The notes: generated by a model from the letters alone, not told the origin. 8,308 bases of DNA from an uncultured Chloroflexota bacterium (GCA_937988705.1 CALKIA010000207.1:1-8308); one strand, 5' to 3'; shown: positions 1 through 5,930, counted from the stretch's first letter. Program-made: numbers and translations.

Positions 1-34
1 GTTATGCCAACTGAGACGGAGGCAAGTAGCTGTC

Positions 35-1207
35 GTGTTACAGGAACTTCTGAACCGGGCTGACCAGCGCGGGTACGTCACCTTTGAAGATGTGCTTGAA
101 GTGCTGGATGAGGATGGCGACGATGTAAACGCCATTGAGACTATTCTCTACGAGCTAGATGAGTTGGGCATCGAATTACGCCAGGAAAGTGAACCCTCGG
201 ACTCGTTTATACTCGCAGAGGAAGGGGAAGCAGAGTTCGAACCGGAAGAAATCCTGCAAGACCCGACCGTAGGCGACATCAGCGCTGTCTCGGCTGATGA
301 TCCGGTGGGCTTGTACTTCAGGCAGATGGCGCAAGAACCGCTGCTGACTGCTCAGGAAGAAATTGAGCTGGCGAAGCGGATCGAACTGGGCAAGCAGGCG
401 CGCGATACTCTGTCGCGGCTCGGCTCCCGCGAGATGTACAGCGATGCTTGGCTGGCGCACCTCGAAAAGCTTGTGAGTGATGGTCAGGCAGCGCGGGAAC
501 ACCTTGGACGGGCGAATACTCGTCTGGTTGTTAGCATTGCCAAGCGGTACATGGGTCAAGGTCTGCCTTTCCCTGATCTCATTCAGGAAGGCAATGTTGG
601 TTTGATGCGCGCGGTCGATAAATATGATTACCGGCGCGGTAATCGTTTTAGTACCTACGCGACATGGTGGATTCGGCAGGCGATCACGCGGGCCCTCGCG
701 CAAAAGACGCGCACCATCCGCATTCCGCTGCACATGACCGAACGCATCCGCCAGATGTACCGTACCGCTCAGGGGTTGGAACAGTCACTGGGACGCCGCC
801 CGTCCCCCGAAGAAATCGCCGGAGAGATGGATTTGCCGGCCGACACGGTTCGTTCTATGATGGATGCCAGTCAGCATGCCATCGCGCTGGAACGCCCGGT
901 CGGTGATGACGGCGACAGCGAATTCGGTGACTTCATCGAAGATCAGGACTCCCCCTCCCCCGTTGAATCAGCTACTCAGCATCTACTGCAAGAAACCATT
1001 GAAGAAGTGTTAAGCGAACTCACGCCGCGTCAAAGCCATATTCTGCGTTTGCGCTTTGGCTTGGGCGGTGGTGAACCGCACACCCTCGAAGAAATCGCCA
1101 ACAAATTTGGTTTGAGCCGTGAACGCATTCGCCAGCTTGAGAAAGAAGCGCTGCGCCGTTTGCGTCACCCGCGTTTGGCTCATAATTTACGCGATTATCT
1201 GGGCTAG
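35..1207 (+). CDS. rpoD: RNA polymerase sigma-70 family factor, RpoD/SigA type
   Basis: Sigma subunit that directs core RNA polymerase to -35/-10 promoters. The 390-residue product shows the group 1/2 domain order: a sigma-1.1-like acidic N-terminus (about 1-50, with QRGYVTFEDV), region 1.2 (about 88-120, DDPVGLYFRQM), region 2 (about 160-230, with LPFPDLIQEGNVGL for core binding and STYATWWIRQAITRAL for -10 recognition and melting), region 3 (about 235-315) and region 4 (about 328-388, with LEEIANKFGLSRERIRQLE as the -35-reading helix-turn-helix). There is no long insert between regions 1.2 and 2, unlike the E. coli protein. The GTG start at 35 is preceded by GGAGG at 18-22. The frame is open to the window edge, so a start further upstream cannot be fully excluded, but the alignment with region 1.1 favours 35. 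Chloroflexota often carry several RpoD paralogues, so this may be the housekeeping factor or a close group 2 relative. Confidence 0.93.
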   Translation: MLQELLNRADQRGYVTFEDVLEVLDEDGDDVNAIETILYELDELGIELRQESEPSDSFILAEEGEAEFEPEEILQDPTVGDISAVSADDPVGLYFRQMAQEPLLTAQEEIELAKRIELGKQARDTLSRLGSREMYSDAWLAHLEKLVSDGQAAREHLGRANTRLVVSIAKRYMGQGLPFPDLIQEGNVGLMRAVDKYDYRRGNRFSTYATWWIRQAITRALAQKTRTIRIPLHMTERIRQMYRTAQGLEQSLGRRPSPEEIAGEMDLPADTVRSMMDASQHAIALERPVGDDGDSEFGDFIEDQDSPSPVESATQHLLQETIEEVLSELTPRQSHILRLRFGLGGGEPHTLEEIANKFGLSRERIRQLEKEALRRLRHPRLAHNLRDYLG

Positions 1208-1236
1208 ACAACACGTCGTCAACTGCATAACAAGTC

Positions 1237-1263
1237 AAAACCGGGCACTTATGCCCGGTTTTT
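1237..1263. terminator. Intrinsic terminator, probably bidirectional
   Basis: CCGGGCA (1241-1247) pairs with TGCCCGG (1252-1258) around a 4-nt CTTA loop, and AAAA at 1237-1240 can extend the stem against TTTT at 1259-1262. On the plus strand it is followed by TTTTT then GTTT, a good U-tract for ending the sigma factor transcript. On the minus strand the same stem is followed by TTTT, so it can also end the convergent gene whose stop codon is at 1275-1277. Confidence 0.88.
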
Positions 1264-1274
1264 GTTTGTAAGCG

Positions 1275-1637
1275 TCACAGGCGGTCGCGCTTAGGCTTCT
1301 CGACGATTTCTAGGAGTTCACTTTCATCGTTTAATGCGCGACGATCTATCCCATCCTGCCGATTGGCAAGCTGACGGACAGCATCGGCGAAGCCATCACG
1401 GTAGGCTTGACGTTCCAACGTCCCTAAGCCGGAACGTCCGAGATGGTAATAGTGCATTCCTACATGCAGCAGGAGGATGGCTGTCCAGAACAGCAAAATG
1501 ATGAAGTTGTTCTGAGCGGCATACCAGACAGAGTTGAAGTTGGCAAGCGAGGCGATGAAGAAAGCTTCGTAACCAGCAATATGAATCAGCAACAGGCTTT
1601 TCCACAAGCGCCATTCTGGACTCGTTTTCCTGTTCAT
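1275..1637 (-). CDS. Small two-helix membrane protein (2TM-domain-like), function unknown
   Basis: A 120-residue protein with two predicted membrane helices, about residues 12-33 (starting LWKSLLLIHIAGY) and 44-65 (NNFIILLFWTAILLLHVGMH), joined by a short loop, then a charged soluble tail of about 55 residues. Each helix carries histidines (H19; H58 and H62) near conserved-looking aromatic residues, the layout of the 2TM domain family (PF13239), where such histidines are typical; I infer the family from the pattern only. The start at 1637 is preceded on its strand by AAAGGG about 7-9 nt upstream, a modest ribosome binding site. The gene is convergent with the sigma factor and shares its terminator, and is divergent from the histidine kinase. 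Function is not known, and no partner is evident. Confidence 0.75.
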   Translation of the reverse strand: MNRKTSPEWRLWKSLLLIHIAGYEAFFIASLANFNSVWYAAQNNFIILLFWTAILLLHVGMHYYHLGRSGLGTLERQAYRDGFADAVRQLANRQDGIDRRALNDESELLEIVEKPKRDRL

Positions 1638-1724
1638 GTAGTCAACCCTTTTGCTTTAACGGCTTTTGATGCTTATACGCAACCAGCAGACATTCCGTTG
1701 TAGGCATATATACGCTGAGGTGAT

Positions 1725-1754
1725 TCGACACAACTGACGGAAGCGCCGTAAAAT
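1725..1754 (+). promoter_or_regulatory. Predicted sigma-70 promoter of the two-component operon
   Basis: TCGACA at 1725-1730 (5 of 6 to the consensus -35) and TAAAAT at 1749-1754 (5 of 6 to the -10) are separated by 18 nt. Transcription would begin near 1761, giving a leader of about 23 nt before the kinase ATG at 1784. A short direct repeat, GTGAAC at 1755-1760 and 1769-1774, lies just downstream of the -10 box. Confidence 0.45.
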
Positions 1755-1783
1755 GTGAACTATCAACTGTGAACAGGTAACAC

Positions 1784-2947
1784 ATGTCGGATACCGATCA
1801 ACTCAAGAAACGCAACCGCGAGCTGTCGATCCTCAACACGATTGCCGAGGCGCTCAACCGGGAAGTCGATCTCTCCCGCGCGCTCGATGCCGCGCTCAAC
1901 AGCATCGCCGCACTATTCAACGTGCAGACGGGCTGGATCTGGTTACAGCGTGACGATACGGGCGCGACTTACCTCGCCGCCGCGCTCAACCTGCCGCCGG
2001 GCTTGCAGAACGATCCGGCGAGCATGGAAGGCGACGACTGCTACTGCCTCGAAAAATACGCGCTCGGCACGTTCGACACCGCCGCCAACGTCAGCATCAT
2101 CACCTGCACGCGCCTCAAGTACCTCTCGACGGATCGCTCCGGCGGGTTGCGCCATCACGCCAGCGTGCCGCTTTACCATCATGATCGGCGCGTGGGCGTG
2201 CTGAATGTGGTCAGCGCCGACTGGAAAGAGCTCTCGGACGACGATTTGCGCCTGCTCAACACCGTTGGCGGCATGGTGAGCATCGCCATTGAGCGCGCCC
2301 GCCTGTTTGATCGCTCGCTGGAACTGGGCGCGGTCGAAGAACGCAACCGCCTCGCCCGCGAAATTCATGATACGCTGGCGCAGGGATTGGCGGCGATCAC
2401 CTTGCAGTTGGAAACCGCCGACGCCTTCATGCATCTCGAAAAGATCGAAGAAGCCCACGATGCGGTCATGCGGGCGCTGACGCTGGCGCGGGCGAACATG
2501 GAAGAAGCGCGCCGCTCGGTGCTGGACTTACGCGCTGCCCCGCTCGATCAGCGGACGTTCTGCGAGGCGCTCGAAGCCTTGGTCGCGCAGTATGGCGCGG
2601 AGACGGGTTTGCGCACGAGCGTCGAATTGATCGGCGGGCAGCGTCCGCTCCCCATGCGCATTGAAGCGGGCTTGTATCGCATCGCGCAGGAGGCGCTCAA
2701 CAATGTCGTGCGGCATGCCGATGCGACGCAGATCTGCGTGGTCTTTACATCGCAGCCCGACAAAGTCGAACTGGTTATCGAGGATGACGGACAGGGCTTC
2801 GACCCGACCGCGCTCCCCAAAGATCGCTTCGGCTTAATCGGCTTGAACGAACGCACGCGCTTGCTCGGCGGCACATTCGAAGTGTCAACGCAGGCTGGTG
2901 AAGGCACAACCCTGAATATTACTTTACCGTTGGAGTCGAAACGATGA
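1784..2947 (+). CDS. GAF-domain sensor histidine kinase, NarX/LiaS class (HisKA_3)
   Basis: Autophosphorylating sensor kinase of 387 residues that should phosphorylate the response regulator encoded next. It has no membrane segment, so it is probably cytoplasmic. A short N-terminal coiled segment leads into a GAF domain (about 25-172), then the HisKA_3 dimerisation/phosphoacceptor region with H195 in AREIHDTLAQGLAAITLQLE, and a C-terminal HATPase_c domain: N-box QEALNNVVRHA (302-312), G1 EDDGQGFD (333-340), G2 FGLIGLNER (349-357) and G3 GEGTTLNITLPL (372-383). The GAF domain holds three cysteines, C86 and C88 (CYC) and C108 (ITCTRL), with several histidines at 124-125 and 132-133, a possible metal or redox site. 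ATG 1784 has a weak AGG 6 nt upstream. The regulator gene follows after 79 nt on the same strand. Confidence 0.93.
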   Translation: MSDTDQLKKRNRELSILNTIAEALNREVDLSRALDAALNSIAALFNVQTGWIWLQRDDTGATYLAAALNLPPGLQNDPASMEGDDCYCLEKYALGTFDTAANVSIITCTRLKYLSTDRSGGLRHHASVPLYHHDRRVGVLNVVSADWKELSDDDLRLLNTVGGMVSIAIERARLFDRSLELGAVEERNRLAREIHDTLAQGLAAITLQLETADAFMHLEKIEEAHDAVMRALTLARANMEEARRSVLDLRAAPLDQRTFCEALEALVAQYGAETGLRTSVELIGGQRPLPMRIEAGLYRIAQEALNNVVRHADATQICVVFTSQPDKVELVIEDDGQGFDPTALPKDRFGLIGLNERTRLLGGTFEVSTQAGEGTTLNITLPLESKR

Positions 2948-2956
2948 GGAACCCAC

Positions 2957-2980
2957 CCCCTACCCGAATTCAGAGAGGGG
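2957..2980. repeat. Imperfect inverted repeat between kinase and regulator genes
   Basis: CCCCT (2957-2961) and AGGGG (2976-2980) are perfectly symmetric about a central GAATTC (2966-2971), with a few mismatches between. The arms could form a hairpin in the spacer of the two-component transcript. No U-tract follows, so it is not a classical terminator. The C-run/G-run form resembles small dispersed intergenic repeats seen in this kind of genome, but I cannot test copy number here. Confidence 0.35.
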
Positions 2981-3014
2981 CGCACAATCTGCAGGTCAAT
3001 TCGTCCAGAGCTGT

Positions 3015-3022
3015 GGAGGTGA
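3015..3022 (+). promoter_or_regulatory. Strong ribosome binding site that fixes a TTG start
   Basis: GGAGGTGA matches the anti-Shine-Dalgarno sequence over eight bases and lies 4 nt before TTG 3027. No other start codon in that frame lies nearby upstream, and the REC domain begins directly after this TTG (SIRILIADDHP). Confidence 0.8.
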
Positions 3023-3026
3023 CACT

Positions 3027-3665
3027 TTGAGCATACGCATACTCATTGCCGACGATCACCCGGTGGTGGTGGATGGCCTTGCGGCAATTCTCAGTACGCA
3101 GCCGGATTTTGAAGTGGCGGGACGGGCAGCGAATGGCCGCGAAGTCCTCACGCAAGTCGAGATCAGCCGACCGGATGTGCTGCTGCTCGATTTGCAGATG
3201 CCGGAACTGGACGGCGTCCAGACGCTCAAGGCGCTGCGCGACCGTGGTCAGGATGTTCCAGCGATTGTGTTCACCGCCTTTGACACGGACGAACGCATTT
3301 TGAGCGCAGTCCAAGCGGGGGCGCAGGGTTATTTGCTCAAGGGTGCGCCGCGCGAAGAATTGTTCAATGCGATTCGGGTCGTCTACGGTGGAGGATCGCT
3401 GCTGCAGCCGATTGTCACTTCGAAGCTGCTGCGGCGCATCACGGAGGCGCAGGGGACGCAGACCGAACCGCTTTCCCCACGGGAACGCGAAGTCCTCACG
3501 CTGATGGTGCGCGGCTTACAGAATAAAGAGATTGCGGCTCAATTGGTGATTAGTGAACGCACAGTGAAGTTTCATGTGAGTTCAATTCTGGCGAAGCTCG
3601 GCGCGGGCAACCGCACGGAAGCGGTCACAATCGCCTTACAGCGGCATCTGGTCGAAAACGTTTAG
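3027..3665 (+). CDS. Response regulator, NarL/FixJ (LuxR-type HTH) family
   Basis: DNA-binding response regulator of 212 residues, the expected partner of the upstream kinase. The receiver domain (about 1-120) has the acidic pair D9-D10, phosphoacceptor D55 in LLLDLQMPELDG, T83 and K105, all the usual active-site residues. A linker (about 121-146) leads to a LuxR/GerE-type helix-turn-helix (about 147-210: LSPREREVLTLMVRGLQNKE, then SERTVKFHVSSILAKLGAGN). Phosphorylation at D55 is expected to drive dimerisation and target binding. The start is TTG at 3027, set by a strong GGAGGTGA. The 79-nt spacing from the kinase fits co-transcription. Targets are not identifiable from the window; autoregulation is possible. 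Confidence 0.95.
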   Translation: MSIRILIADDHPVVVDGLAAILSTQPDFEVAGRAANGREVLTQVEISRPDVLLLDLQMPELDGVQTLKALRDRGQDVPAIVFTAFDTDERILSAVQAGAQGYLLKGAPREELFNAIRVVYGGGSLLQPIVTSKLLRRITEAQGTQTEPLSPREREVLTLMVRGLQNKEIAAQLVISERTVKFHVSSILAKLGAGNRTEAVTIALQRHLVENV

Positions 3666-3720
3666 GCAACGCGACCGAGAAGCAAGCGCTGGAAAGATCT
3701 GATTTCGAGGCCGGCACGCT

Positions 3721-3735
3721 CACCTCAGTGAGGTG
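3721..3735. repeat. Perfect 7-bp inverted repeat downstream of the regulator gene
   Basis: CACCTCA (3721-3727) and TGAGGTG (3729-3735) are exact inverted copies around one G. It sits 55 nt after the response regulator stop. There is no T-tract after it, so it is not a standard intrinsic terminator. It could be a protein-binding dyad, an RNA hairpin that protects or ends the message, or chance. Confidence 0.45.
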
Positions 3736-3829
3736 TGCGGAGCGTTAACAGCAACTCGTGGATCGAGGAACAATTTAGGCGCTGGCGACGTATGCCTGCC
3801 CCATTATCAATTTAGCTCAACGCACTGAC

Positions 3830-3844
3830 TGCGGCTTAACCGCA
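3830..3844. repeat. Small hairpin near the end of the minus-strand small gene
   Basis: TGCGG (3830-3834) and CCGCA (3840-3844) pair around a 5-nt CTTAA loop. A second small stem, CGCT/AGCG within 3852-3863, abuts the stop codon of the 53-residue gene ending at 3865. Neither has a clear U-tract on either strand, so a terminator role is only possible. Confidence 0.3.
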
Positions 3845-3864
3845 CTCCGCGCGCTGCTCAGCGA

Positions 3865-4026
3865 CTAGCGAACGGCGACCGGCTGTTGGGCTTCCTGAGC
3901 AATCAGGATTTCGCTGACGAGTTCGTCTTGCATGTGGCTCGATGCCGCCAAAATCCGACCGATCAACAAGGCCGCGGGAACTGAAGCCACAAACCATACT
4001 GCGATAATCGTGAGAATTGTTTCCAT
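3865..4026 (-). CDS. 53-residue single-helix membrane protein, unknown function
   Basis: A small open frame on the minus strand encodes METILTIIAVWFVASVPAAL and continues to a charged tail ending AQQPVAVR. Residues about 3-28 form one convincing hydrophobic helix, followed by a soluble, acidic, probably helical segment (HMQDELVSEILIAQEAQQ), the plan of many real small bacterial membrane proteins. The competing longer frames over this stretch have shadow-like, arginine-rich or low-complexity translations. The ribosome binding site is weak (CGGA about 9 nt before the ATG), and I see no clear promoter. It lies alone between the two-component pair and the ArsR-led operon. I do not recognise a family. 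Its topology and short tail suggest a regulatory or accessory peptide of a membrane partner, but that is a guess. Confidence 0.55.
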   Translation of the reverse strand: METILTIIAVWFVASVPAALLIGRILAASSHMQDELVSEILIAQEAQQPVAVR

Positions 4027-4225
4027 TTTGTCGTCCGTTCAGCAAGATGATTAACAACTTCAATAAAAGTATCATGGGTCTTCATGCCGAAGTATTGAGA
4101 TTACTGGGAATTTACGGTCTTTATACAGGACTATCGTCATGTTTTCACAATAATATTGCTCCCTATTCCCTCGAAAGAGTGTGTGGTTACACGATTGATG
4201 CCGAATTCATACCTTGAGCAAACCA

Positions 4226-4243
4226 TTGACCATTCATGAATCA
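4226..4243 (+). repeat. Copy 1 of an 18-bp intergenic motif
   Basis: TTGACCATTCATGAATCA matches the sequence at 7900-7917 at 16 of 18 positions. It joins a -35-like TTGACC to a palindromic TTCATGAA core. A weak -10 (TGTAAG, 4249-4254) lies 17 nt after TTGACC, so it may be an upstream promoter of the operon beginning at 4463. Confidence 0.35.
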
Positions 4244-4405
4244 CAATCTGTAAGCTACGCGCAGCCGCGAATCGTGACGCTTGCCAAGCGGTGAAGATTG
4301 TCGGGATTGACGGTGTCTCCGGTAGCTCTAGCCGGTGTGTCGCCAGATCACAAACGACCGGTGTCGCCTTAACGGTAACTCCACCATCCGTGCTGCCGCC
4401 TGCTC

Positions 4406-4434
4406 TTGACTTTTTCCATTATTGGAAATATATT
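4406..4434 (+). promoter_or_regulatory. Strong sigma-70 promoter of the ArsR-hydrolase-SDR-QueA-like operon
   Basis: TTGACT (4406-4411, 5 of 6) and TATATT (4429-4434, 5 of 6) stand exactly 17 nt apart. Transcription would begin near 4441, leaving a leader of about 22 nt before ATG 4463. This places the alternative in-frame TTG at 4406 upstream of the transcript, which argues for the ATG as the real start. Confidence 0.72.
4413..4428. promoter_or_regulatory. Perfect dyad in the promoter spacer, likely operator
   Basis: TTTCCA-TTAT-TGGAAA is an exact 6-bp inverted repeat filling the space between the -35 and -10 boxes. A bound dimer here would block RNA polymerase. The first gene of the operon is an ArsR-type regulator, so autorepression is the natural reading. 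Further related half-sites (ATTGG at 4421-4425, CCAAT at 4446-4450) extend the symmetry downstream. Confidence 0.55.
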
Positions 4435-4462
4435 CAAATTCGGAACCAATGAAAGTAACTTA

Positions 4463-4996
4463 ATGTCGAAGATCGATTTGCTGCTCCACCCTATTCGCAT
4501 CCGCATCATTCTGGCTCTGGGCGGCAAACCGCTGACTCCGGGACAGATCGCGCGGGAAATCAGCGATGTGCCGCAAACCTCGCTCTACCGCCACATCAAC
4601 GCACTGCTCGACGGCGGCATCATTCAGGTGGTGGATGAGCGCCCGGTGCGCGGTACGGTCGAAAAAATGTTCGCGCTGGTCGCAGGGGCGACGCGTATCA
4701 GCCGGGATGAGCTGGAAGTCGTCAGCGATGAAGATCACCTGCGCTACTTCATGGTGTTCTTGTCGTCCCTGCTGCAAGACTTCTCCATCTATTTGGAACG
4801 GCATCAGGGCGAGAACGGACGCATGGACGATACCGTCTATGCTAAGACGGTGCTCTACCTGACTGACGAGCAGTATCACCAGCTCAACGAGCAGTTCCGC
4901 TCACTGGCACTGCCCCACGCCGCCCACGACGAAGCTGAGAGCGTGCCGCCCAAGCGGCGCTACACCTTCGCCTTCTTCAGCATTCCCGAGGACTAG
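4463..4996 (+). CDS. ArsR-type winged-helix transcriptional regulator (HTH_20-like)
   Basis: A 177-residue probable repressor. The N-terminal half (about 1-72) is a winged helix: LLLHPIRIRIILALGGKPLT opens with the HPIR motif typical of ArsR-like proteins, the recognition region is SDVPQTSLYRHINALLDGGI, and a wing follows (VVDERPVRGTVEKMFAL). The C-terminal half (about 80-177) is helical with no recognised fold, probably effector binding or dimerisation. The protein has no cysteine at all, so it lacks the metal-sensing ELCVC site of classical ArsR/SmtB and should not be called a metal sensor. ATG 4463 is chosen over an in-frame TTG at 4406 because the TTG is the -35 box. A GAAAG lies 7 nt upstream. 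The hydrolase gene follows after 19 nt. Likely autoregulated through the dyad at 4413-4428. Confidence 0.88.
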   Translation: MSKIDLLLHPIRIRIILALGGKPLTPGQIAREISDVPQTSLYRHINALLDGGIIQVVDERPVRGTVEKMFALVAGATRISRDELEVVSDEDHLRYFMVFLSSLLQDFSIYLERHQGENGRMDDTVYAKTVLYLTDEQYHQLNEQFRSLALPHAAHDEAESVPPKRRYTFAFFSIPED

Positions 4997-5015
4997 ACTA
5001 ACAAGGAGCTAGCTA

Positions 5016-5789
5016 ATGCAGTTGTATATTGAGGAAAGCGGCACGCCCAACGCGCCGACGCTCTTGTTTTTGCATGGCTCCGGCATTGGCACCTGGATGT
5101 GGGAAGCACAAATCCGCGGATTACCCGACTTTCACTGCCTCAATCTTGACCTGCCGGGACACGGCAAGAGCAATCAGGTTGAATATGTGTCGCTGCAAGA
5201 CACGGCTGATCAGATCGCAACCCTCATTCGTGAACGCGGGACGAACGGGCGGGCAACGCTCGTAGGCATGTCCTTTGGCGGCTACGTCGCGCTGACGGCG
5301 CTCGCCCGCCATGCTGACCTGATCGAGAAAGTGGTCGTGAGCGGCGTTACGGATCGTCCGCTGCCTAATCGCGCCGCGGTGCTCATGCAAACACGACTGC
5401 TGCGCCCCTTTATGAAAACCCGCTGGTTTGTGCGTCTACAAGCGCAGATGATGCGCCTGCCCGCCGAGGTGATCGACGTGTACAGCACCAGTCTGCTGGC
5501 CATGACGCGCACAGCGTATGATCGCATTATTCAGGAAGTGGTCGATTTCCACCTGCCCGATGCGCTCCGACATGTCACTGTCCCAACGTTGATTGCGGCG
5601 GGGAGTGCGGAGATGCCACCCATGGTCATGGCCGCTGCGACGATCCCGCAGACGCTGCCGAACGCCAAAGGCGTGCTCGCGCCGGGGCTGCATCACGCCT
5701 GGAACGGCGAAAACCCGGAATTGTTCACGGCGATGATCCGTGCCTGGCTCACGGGCGCACCGTTGCCCACTGAACTTCAGCCCGTCTAG
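5016..5789 (+). CDS. Alpha/beta hydrolase fold protein
   Basis: A 257-residue alpha/beta hydrolase, probably cytoplasmic, with no signal peptide. It shows the oxyanion-side motif FLHGSG (18-23), LDLPGHGKS (44-52), the nucleophile elbow VGMSFGGY with S86, and a C-terminal GLHHAWNGENPELF that supplies the catalytic histidine, most likely H227. The position after strand 6 that usually has Asp reads AAGSAEMPPM, so E199 may be the acid of the triad. The cap region (about 115-175) is rich in Arg and Met. Substrate cannot be told: esters, lactones, epoxides or C-C bonds are all possible in this fold. ATG 5016 has an excellent AAGGAG at 5003-5008, 7 nt upstream. It lies 19 nt after the ArsR-type gene, so the two are surely co-transcribed. 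Confidence 0.92.
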   Translation: MQLYIEESGTPNAPTLLFLHGSGIGTWMWEAQIRGLPDFHCLNLDLPGHGKSNQVEYVSLQDTADQIATLIRERGTNGRATLVGMSFGGYVALTALARHADLIEKVVVSGVTDRPLPNRAAVLMQTRLLRPFMKTRWFVRLQAQMMRLPAEVIDVYSTSLLAMTRTAYDRIIQEVVDFHLPDALRHVTVPTLIAAGSAEMPPMVMAAATIPQTLPNAKGVLAPGLHHAWNGENPELFTAMIRAWLTGAPLPTELQPV

Positions 5790-5801
5790 GTGGGGTTGAG
5801 C

Positions 5802-5817
5802 CTGTACAGAGGTACAG
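5802..5817. promoter_or_regulatory. 16-bp dyad CTGT-N8-ACAG between hydrolase and SDR genes
   Basis: CTGTAC (5802-5807) and GTACAG (5812-5817) are perfect inverted copies around AGAG. It can be a DNA-binding dyad or an RNA hairpin just after the hydrolase stop codon. It matches the CTGT-N8-ACAG outline of the enterobacterial LexA box, but I see no promoter next to it, and LexA sites in Chloroflexota need not look like this. Confidence 0.35.
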
Positions 5818-5924
5818 TCTCGAAACCATCCCTCCGTCCGACGAATTCAAGTCCGCCTTACCGTAGACTCAAGCTAATTCGATTGCGGGTACGTCCTGGG
5901 CGGCGTTCCGGCAATCACAGGGTT

Positions 5925-5930
5925 GAGGAG
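5925..5930 (+). promoter_or_regulatory. Ribosome binding site deciding the SDR start
   Basis: GAGGAG directly touches ATG 5931 but is 9 nt from ATG 5940. The latter spacing is functional and the former is not, so translation should start at 5940 (MAAKVAVITG). Confidence 0.65.

Larger units (their letters stand above)
4027..4462. other. Intergenic region of about 435 nt without a convincing gene
   Basis: The first half (about 4040-4255) is clearly richer in A+T than its surroundings; the second half (about 4256-4400) returns to GC-rich sequence. I see no credible coding frame: the longest plus-strand frame (4017-4217) has no family resemblance and overlaps the start of the small minus-strand gene. 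Elements present are the ATTCATGAAT palindrome (4232-4241) inside a motif shared with 7900-7917, three loose copies of CCGGTGTCGCC between 4311 and 4368, and the promoter and dyad at 4406-4434. Confidence 0.6.

Noticed and set aside
176..733. 185-residue minus-strand frame inside the sigma factor gene
   Set aside because: Lies wholly antisense to a gene with unmistakable conserved domains; its translation has no family features.
1943..2458. 171-residue minus-strand frame inside the histidine kinase gene
   Set aside because: A shadow caused by GC-rich codon use; the plus-strand kinase domains are decisive.
3752..3864. Possible terminator of the two-component operon
   Set aside because: Small stems are present, but none is followed by a T-run on the plus strand, so no intrinsic terminator could be supported.
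3836..4075. Minus-strand 79-residue frame over the small membrane protein gene
   Set aside because: Its start is hydrophobic but the rest is arginine/serine-rich with no pattern; the other minus-strand frame (3865-4026) gives a far more protein-like helix plus acidic tail.
4017..4217. Plus-strand 66-residue frame in the AT-rich intergenic stretch
   Set aside because: No ribosome binding site, no recognisable pattern, and it overlaps the start of the more plausible minus-strand gene.
4406..4462. TTG start for the ArsR-type regulator at 4406
   Set aside because: This TTG is part of the -35 box of the predicted promoter, so it would not be in the mRNA; ATG 4463 fits the domain start.
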